64,000 bases of DNA from Ardenticatenaceae bacterium (GTDB lineage: Bacteria > Chloroflexota > Anaerolineae > Promineifilales > Promineifilaceae), in contig JACKBN010000009.1 in NCBI GenBank assembly GCA_020634565.1, positions 124,001 through 188,000 of the forward strand. Direction: 5' to 3'. The notes below the pieces were generated by a model. That model had not been told where the DNA came from and did no database searches. It saw only the letters and a program-made list of their open reading frames with translations. The position numbers and the translations under genes are program-made. Each line of letters opens with the position of its first letter. Within the stretch, counting starts at the first letter, position 1. Of this stretch, positions 19,279-27,674 are shown one piece after another.

Positions 19279-19769
19279 GCAGGCAAATCATTCGGCTGCC
19301 AATGATGCTTTAGGCGGCCCTCAGTAAAAATGGTCAGCTCGCGCCAGGCGTCGATAGGCAGCTCTACCACCGCTACGTTGGCCGTCGTCATCGTTCGATC
19401 TTTGTCGGTGAGCAGCGAAACCAGCTCTTCCATCCCCGGATTGTGCCCCACCACCATGACGGATTCGTAGCTGTCTGGCAGCCCGTTGAGGATTTCCACG
19501 TACGCGGGCGGACCCGCCAGATAAAATTTCCGCTCCGTGCGCAGTTCGCCCTCAAAATCACAGGCCAGCGCCACCAATTCGGCTGTGGTCAGCGCCCGCT
19601 CCGCCGTAGAGCTAATGATCAGCTCCGGCACTATCTCTTTCAGCTTCAACCAGGCACCCATGCGCGGCGCATCGTACTTGCCCCGGCTGTTCAACTGCCG
19701 ATCGTGGTCGGAAAGCTGGCTGTTGCCCCAATCTGATTTAGCGTGGCGCAAGATGAGCAATGTTTTCAT
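19275..19769 (-). CDS. sixA: SixA-type phosphohistidine phosphatase (histidine phosphatase family)
   Basis: A 164-aa protein of the histidine phosphatase branch. It has the N-terminal LILRHAKSDWG motif carrying the catalytic His (RHA in place of RHG, as usual in SixA) and the VVGHNPGMEELVSLL motif with the second conserved His. AGGAGA eight bases before the ATG supports the start. SixA removes phosphate from His-containing phosphotransfer domains. Which phosphorelay it acts on here is unknown. Its stop codon overlaps the convergent ATPase gene by 4 bp. Confidence 0.85.
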   Translation of the reverse strand: MKTLLILRHAKSDWGNSQLSDHDRQLNSRGKYDAPRMGAWLKLKEIVPELIISSTAERALTTAELVALACDFEGELRTERKFYLAGPPAYVEILNGLPDSYESVMVVGHNPGMEELVSLLTDKDRTMTTANVAVVELPIDAWRELTIFTEGRLKHHWQPNDLPA

Positions 19770-19967
19770 GGTGGTTTCTCCTGATTCAAGTGTGCCTGGG
19801 ATTTTGATTCGATAATTCTAGCAGCAAAGTGTCTGTTGGCTAACGGTATTTCTCCCGAAACAATCCCCTCAAACCATACGATGACCGTTTGTCTCTAAGG
19901 AATATGTGTAACGTTTGGCCTGATTTGCCATCTAAAAAATTAGTCACAACAACAATTGGAGTAAATC

Positions 19968-20453
19968 ATGCAGGCATTCAAACGGCGAATTTACAGCAGC
20001 TTCAGGGAAATGGCAGCGGACCTGGTCTGGCCTTTTAAGCATCGAGAGAAAATGCAGCAGGCGATGCGCAGCGGGCTGGTGTCGCCGCAATTTCGGGAGC
20101 GATTGATGATGGCGGTTACGGCCGTAAATGAATGTCGCTACTGTGCTTTTTACCACGCCCGCGAAAGCGAGCGCGTGGGACTGGCCAACGATGAAATCCG
20201 AACCTTGCTGTCTGGCGATCTGGCCTACGCCCCAGAAGAAGAGCTGCCTGCCTTGCTCTATGCCCAACATTATGCGGAACGAAACGGCCGTCCTGACCCC
20301 ATCACCCGGCAATCTCTGCAAACCACTTACGGCATCGCCCGTGCCGAAGCTATCGAGACCGTTTTGCGGCTCATCCGCATGGGCAACCTGCTGGGCAATT
20401 CCACCGATTGGGTGCTGTATAAATTATCGTTTGGACAGTTGGGGGGGAATTAG
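19968..20453 (+). CDS. AhpD-like / carboxymuconolactone decarboxylase family protein
   Basis: A 161-aa helical protein with the AhpD signature NECRYCAFYHARE (about residues 56-68), in which the two Cys and His form the redox-active site of alkylhydroperoxidase D-like proteins. A GGAG about seven bases before the ATG supports the start. It stands alone between sixA and a convergent lipoprotein gene. It probably detoxifies peroxides or acts as a thiol-disulfide reductant partner. The true electron donor is not visible here. Confidence 0.8.
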   Translation: MQAFKRRIYSSFREMAADLVWPFKHREKMQQAMRSGLVSPQFRERLMMAVTAVNECRYCAFYHARESERVGLANDEIRTLLSGDLAYAPEEELPALLYAQHYAERNGRPDPITRQSLQTTYGIARAEAIETVLRLIRMGNLLGNSTDWVLYKLSFGQLGGN

Positions 20454-20469
20454 CAATTGCGTAATTAGC

Positions 20470-20510
20470 AATTGGGTAATTGAGTAAATTAATTACCCAA
20501 TTACCCAATT
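20470..20510. repeat. Convergent-gene mirrored hairpin (AATTGGGTAATT / AATTACCCAATT)
   Basis: AATTGGGTAATT (20470-20481) pairs with AATTACCCAATT at 20491-20502 and again at 20499-20510. It lies between two convergent genes and may end transcription from both sides. Confidence 0.6.
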
Positions 20511-20523
20511 ACATTCTTACAAC

Positions 20524-22569
20524 CTACGGCACAATGCGGAAGATGCCACCGCCCAGGCCAGTGTCGCCCAGCGCAAACCAGACAGTATTCTCGTTATCCA
20601 CCATTACTGCGCGCAGGCTGGTCATGGGGAAGTCACTGCTGGGCCGATAGCTCCAGCTGCTGCCATCGTAGTGGAAGTAACCGCCGGGCTGCCCATTAGA
20701 GAAGGAAACCACGTGAATCTGATCATCCGGCGTGACAAAAATGTCGGCAATTGAGCCGGTAACTTCAGAAACGGCCGTTACCTCTCCATCCTTGTACATT
20801 GCCAGGCCATTGGTTGTACCCAGCAAAAGCGTACCATCAGACAGGCTAGCCAGGGCGCCGATATTGGCGGCAGGCAAATTGACGTACGTATCATCCAGCA
20901 GCACCGTCCAGCTGGTTCCCTCCAGGGAAGCCAAACCGTTGATGGTAGCAGCGTAGACAACGTCATCTACCACCAGCACATCCCGGATATTGCCTAAATC
21001 CCAACCGGCGTCTGCGCCAACGGCCGTAATCGTTTCGCCATCAATCATCGAATACCCATCATAGCCAACGGCATACACAACACCCTGCCCGTCAATGGCC
21101 AACCGATTGTAGTTGGTGTCCAGCAGGCCAGCCTCGTCATCAAAGGTAAAGAGCTGAGAACCGTTGAACTGGGCCACTCTGTAGCCGGTCACCATCCAGA
21201 TATCGCCGTTTGCTGCTTCCACCATATCGTCGGGATAGACATCGGGGAACTGTTCCCAAGTTTCTGCGGCCACGTCTGTGGTGTAGAGGCTGTCGCCATA
21301 CACCCAAATGGTGCCATCACTGGTTTGGGTGAGCCCTTCGTAGAAGTTGCTGGGAGCCTCATTTTCCAGAGCAAAACGAGTCCAATCCGTGCCGTCAAAG
21401 TAAGCCAGCCCTTCATCGTAGGTTTGGAGCAGAATACGGCCGTCTGCCAACACTTCCAACCGGGCCACATTGCTGTAGGGTGGAAAACCTAAATCGTCAA
21501 TCAGGTCAATCCGCTCCGTGCAGGTAAGGCTAGCCGGATCAAAGTGGCACAAGTCGGAGTTGAAGCCCAGCCATAAGGTGCCGTCTACGGCCGTTTCTAT
21601 TTGATCTGGGCCAAAATAATCAATCACGTCGGGATGCGTTTCCCGATCCAATAGAGTGAAAGTGCCATTTTCCAGCTTGAGTAAGCCAGCGCTGGTACCA
21701 AACCAGTACGCGCCGCTGCCATCTAGCGCCACGTCAGCCACGTCATCATCGAGGAAGCCGGTAAGCTCTTCGCTCCACGTTTCAATCGTGCCGTCCAACC
21801 CAATGCGGGAAATGCCCTTAAAGTTTGTGGGAACCCAGATGTCATCGCCCAGCACAATAATTTGCTCCACGGCAAACCAGGCCAGCCCATCTTCCTCAGT
21901 GAAGTGGGTCATCGTGCCGCTGTTTAAATCCAGAACAGACACGTCTTCATACTGCATGATGAGACGGCCGTTGGCCGCATCGCAGCGCATTTCGTGAATA
22001 GATGTATTGGCGGAGAAGCCAATCGTATCGCCACCGTCCCAACTGTCGTTGGCCGCGTTGTACACCACCAGCCCGTTCCGATTGCCCACAATCAGGCGAT
22101 CTTCGCCGTTGATGGGGCACACTTCCAGAGCAAAGGTGCCGATGTTGGGCAAACCGTCCAGCGTGGTGTATTTGCGCGCTTCACCCGTAGCCAGATCGTA
22201 ACGGACCAACCCGCCCAGGCTGGCCGCCCAGATGCTGTCGCCCATCAGCGCCACGTCTCGCAGCTGGTTACCATTGCTGTACACGTACTCGCCAGAAGCT
22301 ACCGTGCTGACAATCGGTTCCGGCGTCGGTTCCGCGGTGGGCTCTGGTTCTGCCGTAGGTTCAGCAGCAACTTCCTCGGGAACGGCCGTTGGTGCCACTT
22401 CCTCTTCTTCATCTGCCGGAGCCTCTTCGACTGCGCCAGCGTCATCATCGTTATCCACCTCGGCGGCCGTGTCTGGCTCAGGCTGCGCTTCGGGTTCCGC
22501 ATCGTCCCCGCCACACGCCATGAGCAAGAGTAGGAGAACGGCCGTTAACAACAGCCCACCGGTTCTCAT
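20524..22569 (-). CDS. Lipoprotein with two-component-regulator-type beta-propeller
   Basis: About 681 aa from the ATG at 22569. This start places a short basic N terminus before the hydrophobic segment and the lipobox LLLMAC, giving a lipid-modified Cys near residue 18. An acidic, Pro/Glu/Thr-rich linker (about residues 20-95) leads to repeated blades of the ligand-binding type seen in hybrid two-component systems (IWAASLGGLVRYD, GTLWLGFNSDL, IWVPTNFKGISRIG). No kinase domain is attached, so it is a stand-alone extracellular sensor or scaffold. In-frame start codons further upstream would add a hydrophilic stretch before the signal peptide and are less likely. Confidence 0.75.
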   Translation of the reverse strand: MRTGGLLLTAVLLLLLMACGGDDAEPEAQPEPDTAAEVDNDDDAGAVEEAPADEEEEVAPTAVPEEVAAEPTAEPEPTAEPTPEPIVSTVASGEYVYSNGNQLRDVALMGDSIWAASLGGLVRYDLATGEARKYTTLDGLPNIGTFALEVCPINGEDRLIVGNRNGLVVYNAANDSWDGGDTIGFSANTSIHEMRCDAANGRLIMQYEDVSVLDLNSGTMTHFTEEDGLAWFAVEQIIVLGDDIWVPTNFKGISRIGLDGTIETWSEELTGFLDDDVADVALDGSGAYWFGTSAGLLKLENGTFTLLDRETHPDVIDYFGPDQIETAVDGTLWLGFNSDLCHFDPASLTCTERIDLIDDLGFPPYSNVARLEVLADGRILLQTYDEGLAYFDGTDWTRFALENEAPSNFYEGLTQTSDGTIWVYGDSLYTTDVAAETWEQFPDVYPDDMVEAANGDIWMVTGYRVAQFNGSQLFTFDDEAGLLDTNYNRLAIDGQGVVYAVGYDGYSMIDGETITAVGADAGWDLGNIRDVLVVDDVVYAATINGLASLEGTSWTVLLDDTYVNLPAANIGALASLSDGTLLLGTTNGLAMYKDGEVTAVSEVTGSIADIFVTPDDQIHVVSFSNGQPGGYFHYDGSSWSYRPSSDFPMTSLRAVMVDNENTVWFALGDTGLGGGIFRIVP

Positions 22570-22744
22570 TACATTGCTACCAGTAAATCTAAGGATTTGT
22601 TTCAAGATAAGTCTCCCTTTAATGCTTGATTGCTTGATAAGACAGGCAAATCTTAGGCAAAATTCGATCCAAGAACGATCCAGAATCGATCTCAAGCCAG
22701 CAAAAAGGGAGAAAAGAGGAATTAAATTTTCGGTGAGGGAAAAT

Positions 22745-23524
22745 CTACTTTACATTACGCTGAAAAGCCCGCAGCGCCAGCCCCATGCCCAGGGCAGCAA
22801 ACACCCCGATTACCACAAAACAAAGCCACAAAGGCAAAAACTCCGTCTCGCCCAGCGGCGAATTAGCGCGCAGCAGCGATTGCCGCATACCGGAAATCAC
22901 ATAGGTGGTAGGATTGATCAACGCCGCAATCCGCATCCAGCTGGGCAGCGTAAACAAGGGGTAGAGCGCATTGCTCAAAAAGAGCATGGGCAAATTCAGG
23001 ATGAAGATCAGGCTGTGGTAAGCGCCCATGCTGCTGGTGGCCGAGGCCAAGGCCAAAGCAATCCCCGAAAAGCCCAATCCGTAGCCAAAAATAAAAACAA
23101 GCCCCATCAGCCAATGCAGCGGATTCCCGCTGATTTTTGCGCCCATCAAAATACCCACCAGCAAAATCAGCAGCGCCTGCGCCACAGAGCGGGTGATGAT
23201 GGCCAGCGCATTACCCAGCAAAATGCTCAGGCGCGGAATGGGGGCCACCAAGTATTCTTTCACCATGCCCCGCAGCCGCTCGTTTAGCCAGGTAGAACCG
23301 CCACCAATCGAGCCGTCAATGGCCGTCAGGGCAATAATGCCGGGCAGCATAAAAGTGATGTAGTCGCTATTTTCACCGGCCATGATTTCGCTAAACATGC
23401 CGCGCATCCCCACGCCAAACAACACCACCCACAAAATGGGCTGGATGAGGAAACCGAAGATTTCCTCGGTGTGAACCAGCGATTTTTGCATATATTTTTG
23501 CCAAAGCGTTATAGATGCATTCAT
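22745..23524 (-). CDS. ABC-2 type exporter permease (DrrB-like)
   Basis: A 259-aa membrane protein with six predicted TM helices and the ABC-2 signature region near LNERLRGMVKEYLVAPIPRLSILLG. It lies 111 bp downstream of its ATPase gene on the same strand and should form the channel of that exporter. Relatives export antibiotics and lipids (DrrAB type). AAAGGC upstream of the ATG is a modest ribosome site. Confidence 0.85.
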   Translation of the reverse strand: MNASITLWQKYMQKSLVHTEEIFGFLIQPILWVVLFGVGMRGMFSEIMAGENSDYITFMLPGIIALTAIDGSIGGGSTWLNERLRGMVKEYLVAPIPRLSILLGNALAIITRSVAQALLILLVGILMGAKISGNPLHWLMGLVFIFGYGLGFSGIALALASATSSMGAYHSLIFILNLPMLFLSNALYPLFTLPSWMRIAALINPTTYVISGMRQSLLRANSPLGETEFLPLWLCFVVIGVFAALGMGLALRAFQRNVK

Positions 23525-23560
23525 TCAGTTGCCTTTTGCTATCAGATTGGACACAGATTC

Positions 23561-23611
23561 ACACTGATAAACACGGATAAAAAATCTGTGTCAATCTGTG
23601 TTTATCAGTGT
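23561..23611. repeat. Mirrored hairpin inside the ABC operon
   Basis: ACACTGATAAACACGGAT (23561-23578) pairs with ATCTGTGTTTATCAGTGT (23594-23611), with 17 of 18 positions matching. It lies between the ATPase and permease genes and could tune their relative expression. Confidence 0.6.
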
Positions 23612-23635
23612 CCAACTAAAATTTGATATATCGTT

Positions 23636-24589
23636 TTACTCGTCGCGGAATTGGCGTCCGGTAACCTGCAAAAAGACATCACCCAAGGACGGCTTCGTGA
23701 TGGAGACATCTTCAATGACAAAGCTTGTTTCCCCGGCAATTTGCACCACTTCTACCAGCCGCTTGTTGCCAGAATCAACGCCAATTTGCAGCTGACCGTT
23801 GGTATGCACAGCATTTTCTACAAAAGGCAGCGCGTTGATTCGCGCCAGGAATTCGGCTTCTGGCCCGTGGCCGTGAATGCGCAGCACGTCGGCGCCTAAC
23901 TGCTCTACCAACTGCTGCGGCGTGCCTTCCGTGACGATACGGCCGTTGTCAATAATCCCCACACAATCAGCCAACTCTTCCGCCTCATCCATGTAATGCG
24001 TCGTCATCAGCAAGGTCATGCCCCGCTGCTCTTTGAGGTCCCGAATGTAGTTCCAGATACCGGCCCGATTTTGTGGGTCCAGCCCCAGCGTTGGCTCATC
24101 CAAAAAGAGAATTTCCGGCTCGGTCATCAGGCCGCGAGCCAGCTCCAGGCGGCGCTTCATGCCGCCAGAGTAAGTACCAACACGCCGGTCAGCGGCCGAT
24201 TCCAGCTCCACCAGCGCCAGCAGCTCATCCATTTTTTGGTGGCAAGCCGCTTTGCTTAGGCCGTATAAACGGCCGTGATACAGCAGCACCTGTCGCCCGG
24301 TTAAATCCACATCCAGCACCGTCTCCTGAAAGGTGACGCCAATGCGGCGGCGCACCTCGGCAGGCTGTTTCACCACGTCAAAACCAGCCACCTGGGCAGT
24401 GCCAGTTGTTGGTTTGGCCAATGTTGTCAGAATCGAGATGGTGGTTGTTTTGCCTGCCCCGTTAGGACCAAGCAGCGCGTAAATGCTGTTGGCGGCGACC
24501 GCAAGGTCTACTCCCGACAGAGCCAACACCTCATCGCTGTACCGTTTGGTGAGACCCTGCGTCAAAATTGCGTTTTTCGTTTCTTCCAT
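23636..24589 (-). CDS. ABC exporter ATPase (DrrA-like)
   Basis: About 317 aa with all nucleotide-binding motifs: Walker A LLGPNGAGKTTT, signature YSGGMKRRLELA, Walker B EILFLDEPTLGLDP and the switch His (TTHYMDEAE). The C-terminal extension is of the DrrA/CcmA type. AGGAGAGG just before 24589 fixes the start at MEETKN rather than 48 bases upstream. It powers the permease encoded next. An intrinsic terminator directly precedes the ribosome site, suggesting attenuation in the leader. Confidence 0.88.
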   Translation of the reverse strand: MEETKNAILTQGLTKRYSDEVLALSGVDLAVAANSIYALLGPNGAGKTTTISILTTLAKPTTGTAQVAGFDVVKQPAEVRRRIGVTFQETVLDVDLTGRQVLLYHGRLYGLSKAACHQKMDELLALVELESAADRRVGTYSGGMKRRLELARGLMTEPEILFLDEPTLGLDPQNRAGIWNYIRDLKEQRGMTLLMTTHYMDEAEELADCVGIIDNGRIVTEGTPQQLVEQLGADVLRIHGHGPEAEFLARINALPFVENAVHTNGQLQIGVDSGNKRLVEVVQIAGETSFVIEDVSITKPSLGDVFLQVTGRQFRDE

Positions 24590-24598
24590 GCCTCTCCT

Positions 24599-24630
24599 AA
24601 AAAATGCAGCCAAATGGGAAATTGGCTGCA
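24599..24630 (-). terminator. Leader terminator directly before the ABC ATPase ribosome site
   Basis: Read on the minus strand, a 9-bp stem (TGCAGCCAA / TTGGCTGCA, arms 24622-24630 and 24605-24613) is followed by a T6 run and then immediately by the AGGAGAGG of the ABC ATPase. The gene upstream is divergent, so there is no upstream transcript on this strand to end. An attenuator or leader-RNA role is more likely. Confidence 0.65.
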
Positions 24631-24707
24631 TCAGCATATTCCCCCGTACTTTAACGCTGAATGGCGATGAAGGCCAATGTCATACCCCATGAACCGGAAA
24701 ATCTCTT

Positions 24708-24737
24708 GTGACAACGTTCAGCTTTTTAGTGTAAGAT
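24708..24737 (+). promoter_or_regulatory. Candidate promoter of the methyltransferase gene
   Basis: GTGACA (24708-24713) and TAAGAT (24732-24737) with 18-bp spacing give a sigma-70-like promoter about 50 bp upstream of the methyltransferase ATG. Confidence 0.4.
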
Positions 24738-24784
24738 GTATACCATCAACAATTCGAGGCAATTTCTACCCCCTGGAGATAATC

Positions 24785-25828
24785 ATGCCTATTCAACCAA
24801 ATATGCTGGAACGTTTTGCGTTTTTCACGCTGAACGCTGCCCCCACGCCCATGCTGGATTTAGCCGGTGCCCTTGGCTTTCAGGCATTGAGCACGGCCGT
24901 TCACCTGAACCTGTTTGAAACATTACAGGAACGGCCGTCTACCCTCCCCGAGCTAACACAAACGCTCAACTGCCAGGAACGCGGTCTAAATCATCTGCTC
25001 AAAGCCTTGGGCTCATTGGGTTATGTGATGGAGAAAAACGGCCGTTTCCACAACACCCCCATGACCGAAAAATGGTTCACCGACGGCACCATGCTCGATC
25101 TGAACAATGCCATTACCTGTTGGGATGCCTTTTTGCGCGACCTGTGGCCCCATGCGCCAGATTTGATCCAAAGTGGAGAACGGCCGTACAACTTTTACGC
25201 ATACACAGAAAGCCAACCTGGCCTCAGCCACGCCCACCAGCAAATGATGTCTGGCAACGCCAACCTGAACGCGCCAGACGTGGTGCAGCGCGTAAAACTG
25301 CCCGCCGGACCCACCCGGCTGCTAGACGTAGGCGGTGGGCACGGCGTCTACTCTGTCCACTTTTGCCAGGCAAACCCCAACCTGCAAGCCACCATTCTAG
25401 ACAGCAAAATCGCCCTAGAAACGGCCGTACAGCACGTCAGCGCCAACGACCTCAGTAAACGCATCACCCTGCAACCCGCCGACATCTGGCAAGTTGAGTG
25501 GGGCACAGAGTACGATCTTATTTTGCTGTTCAACTTCATCCACCATTACGATTTGGAAACCAACATCAAGCTGCTGCAAAAAGCGCACGCGGCCCTGAAA
25601 CCAGGTGGGCAGGTGGCCATTTTTGACCAGATAGAAAGCAAACAGTTTGGCTCCGCGATCAAAGGACTGTTGCGGTTAATTAGCCTGATGTATTATTTGT
25701 TTGCCGACGGCCGTATCTTCTCCCGCGACGAACTCAACCAGATGCTCGGCGCAGCCCACTTTCAGGACATCCAATTCTACACCACACCCAAATGGGCCGG
25801 GCAAAGTTTGGTAACGGCCGTAAAGTAA
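24785..25828 (+). CDS. SAM-dependent O-methyltransferase (family 2, with dimerisation domain)
   Basis: About 347 aa. GGAG at 24774-24777 supports the ATG at 24785. The first 100 residues resemble the winged-helix dimerisation domain of plant/antibiotic O-methyltransferases (LNLFETLQERPSTLPEL). The Rossmann part has the SAM motif LLDVGGGHGVYS (about residue 180), and FNFIHHYD supplies the usual catalytic-region His residues. Substrates of relatives are small hydroxylated aromatics or polyketides. Neighbouring exporter, phosphotransferase and glycosyltransferase genes fit a small-molecule context, but no biosynthetic core enzyme is present. Confidence 0.8.
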   Translation: MPIQPNMLERFAFFTLNAAPTPMLDLAGALGFQALSTAVHLNLFETLQERPSTLPELTQTLNCQERGLNHLLKALGSLGYVMEKNGRFHNTPMTEKWFTDGTMLDLNNAITCWDAFLRDLWPHAPDLIQSGERPYNFYAYTESQPGLSHAHQQMMSGNANLNAPDVVQRVKLPAGPTRLLDVGGGHGVYSVHFCQANPNLQATILDSKIALETAVQHVSANDLSKRITLQPADIWQVEWGTEYDLILLFNFIHHYDLETNIKLLQKAHAALKPGGQVAIFDQIESKQFGSAIKGLLRLISLMYYLFADGRIFSRDELNQMLGAAHFQDIQFYTTPKWAGQSLVTAVK

Positions 25829-25959
25829 TCCGCACAAATTCAATCAAATATCTACAACTTTTCCATAAAACCTCCAGATTTGGCGGGTACGATTATTTCA
25901 TCAACCCATAACAACGCGAACGACTATCTACTGAGTTTTCGCCCAAAAAGGAGTAAAAA

Positions 25960-26499
25960 GTGAGTGATTTAATCGTACTAACCTATGATGGCAAAGAAAA
26001 AGCTGGCACTGTTTTGCAAGCCGTGGCCACGATGAAGCAAGAAAATGTACAAAAAGCGTTGATCGGTATTGAAGACGCTGCGGTCATTGTTAAAAAAGCC
26101 AATGGTAAGGTCAAGGTGCAGCAAACATTGGAATCGGTGGCCAAGGGCAGCAACGTGGCCAGCGGCGGTTTTTGGGGCTTGTTGATTGGCTTTTTGTTTG
26201 GCGGTCCGCTGCTAGGCACCCTGTTCGGCATGGGATTAAGTGCCCTTTTTGGCCGCAACATCGACATCGGCATTGACAATGAGTTCATTAAAACGGTAGG
26301 TGATGATCTGGCCGCCGAGGATTCTGCCCTATTCTTGCTGGTAGCAAATACGCCAGTGGAAACCGTTGCAGACGTGCTAAAATCGTTTGGCGGCACCCTG
26401 TACCACACCTCTTTTTCCGAAGAGACATCGCAGCTCTTTAACGACGCAATGGAACATGAACCGCTAAAAACGGCCGTTCTCGCCCACCAAAACATCTAA
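25960..26499 (+). CDS. DUF1269-type membrane protein
   Basis: A 179-aa protein starting with GTG, supported by AAGGAG at 25948-25953. The N-terminal part (SDLIVLTYDGKEKAGTVLQAV) and the central Gly-rich hydrophobic segment (GGFWGLLIGFLFGGPLLGTLFGMGLSA split around residue 70-95) match DUF1269 family proteins. These are of unknown function and often linked to stress. Its own hairpin terminator follows at 26509. Confidence 0.75.
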   Translation: MSDLIVLTYDGKEKAGTVLQAVATMKQENVQKALIGIEDAAVIVKKANGKVKVQQTLESVAKGSNVASGGFWGLLIGFLFGGPLLGTLFGMGLSALFGRNIDIGIDNEFIKTVGDDLAAEDSALFLLVANTPVETVADVLKSFGGTLYHTSFSEETSQLFNDAMEHEPLKTAVLAHQNI

Positions 26500-26508
26500 T
26501 TAGCAAAA

Positions 26509-26533
26509 AGTGGGAGGCTCGCTTCCTCCCACT
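26509..26533. terminator. Hairpin terminator after the DUF1269 gene
   Basis: AGTGGGAGG (26509-26517) pairs exactly with CCTCCCACT (26525-26533). The five A's before it would form a T run on the minus strand. Confidence 0.7.
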
Positions 26534-26585
26534 TCCTACTATTAGTTGATTGGTAAAAACATCTGAAAGGAATCGTCGTAAACAT

Positions 26586-27674
26586 ATGGCCCATCAAGCC
26601 AAAGTGCTAACTAGCATTGATGAAGCAACACCGACGTGGCTAACGGCCGTTCTCCAGCAGGCCCACGCGCTCACCAACGGACATGTCGTAGCGGTTGAAT
26701 TGGATGGCGGCAGTGGGAATTGGTCACAAAACGGGCGTCTCACCCTCACCTACAGCCCCGATGCCCAGGGCGACTGCCCCCTAAACCTTTTCCTCAAGCT
26801 GGTCAACACCGACGCTGGTGATGGCGAATATTTTCTGCCCGCCGAAGTGACCTACTACACCCACGATTACGTCGATTTGCTCGATGCGCCGCTGGTGCGC
26901 TACTACCACGCCGCCCACGACCCCGCCCAACACCGCTACCATCTGCTGCTAGATGACCATACCGCCACCCACGGCCCTGCCTACGACTTGACACCCACGC
27001 TGGCCCACGGTCAAGCGCTGGTGGAAGCGTTGGCCAGCCTGCACGCTCATTGGTGGGGTACCGACCGCCTGCGCCAAAGCAGCGCCCCCCTGCACGATGC
27101 CGCCCATCTGCGCCGCTTTGTGGAGATTGGTGTCGGGGGTGTTCCACACGTCAACACCGTTTTTGGCGATCAGCTCCAACCCCACTGGCCAGAACTTATC
27201 GCCCAAATTTTTGCCCAGCTGCCCGCCAAACTAGCCGAACGCGCTCAAGACCCAACCCACTTCACCAAGCTGCACGGCGACCCAAATCCGGGGAATTTGC
27301 TGGTGCCTAAAGTGGGGGAACGGCCGTTATTCCTCATCGATCAGCAGCCGTTTGATTGGAGCATTACCACCTGGGCTGGCGCATACGATTTGGCCTACGT
27401 GATGGCCCTCCATTGGCCCATCGAAGCCCGCCGCGAACTGGAACGGTCGTTGCTGCACCACTACCTAAACACTCTCTCCCAGCGCGGCGTGACGGGCTAC
27501 AGTGGGGCGCAGCTTTACGAAGATTATCGCCTTTGCGTGGCGCTGATGGTGCCCGTCGCCGTGGAGTATATGCGCGATGGCGGCGACCCCGACTGGAATT
27601 GGCTGCGCCTCAGTTTTGTGCAGCGTACCCTCACCGCCTGCGACGAGCTGCACGTCACCGAGCTGTTCTCATGA
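26586..27674 (+). CDS. Aminoglycoside/choline-kinase-like phosphotransferase
   Basis: About 362 aa. The catalytic loop KLHGDPNPGNLL (about residue 228-239) and metal-binding FLIDQQPFDW segment are those of the APH/ecdysteroid-kinase-like group, which phosphorylate hydroxyls of small molecules. The ATG at 26586 follows AAAGGAA at 13 bases. An upstream in-frame TTG is less likely. Its stop overlaps the ATG of the glycosyltransferase (ATGA), so the two are translationally coupled and probably act on related compounds. The substrate is unknown. Antibiotic modification is one possibility and sugar or choline phosphorylation another. Confidence 0.75.
   Translation: MAHQAKVLTSIDEATPTWLTAVLQQAHALTNGHVVAVELDGGSGNWSQNGRLTLTYSPDAQGDCPLNLFLKLVNTDAGDGEYFLPAEVTYYTHDYVDLLDAPLVRYYHAAHDPAQHRYHLLLDDHTATHGPAYDLTPTLAHGQALVEALASLHAHWWGTDRLRQSSAPLHDAAHLRRFVEIGVGGVPHVNTVFGDQLQPHWPELIAQIFAQLPAKLAERAQDPTHFTKLHGDPNPGNLLVPKVGERPLFLIDQQPFDWSITTWAGAYDLAYVMALHWPIEARRELERSLLHHYLNTLSQRGVTGYSGAQLYEDYRLCVALMVPVAVEYMRDGGDPDWNWLRLSFVQRTLTACDELHVTELFS

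Noticed and set aside
22232..23287. Plus-strand open frame of 351 codons across the lipoprotein start and permease
   Set aside because: It covers two unrelated minus-strand genes and has Ser/Ala-rich then Gln/His-rich composition typical of antisense reading.
27356..27670. 105-codon upstream extension of the glycosyltransferase
   Set aside because: It overlaps the phosphotransferase in another frame. The ATGA overlap start at 27671 gives the normal family N terminus.
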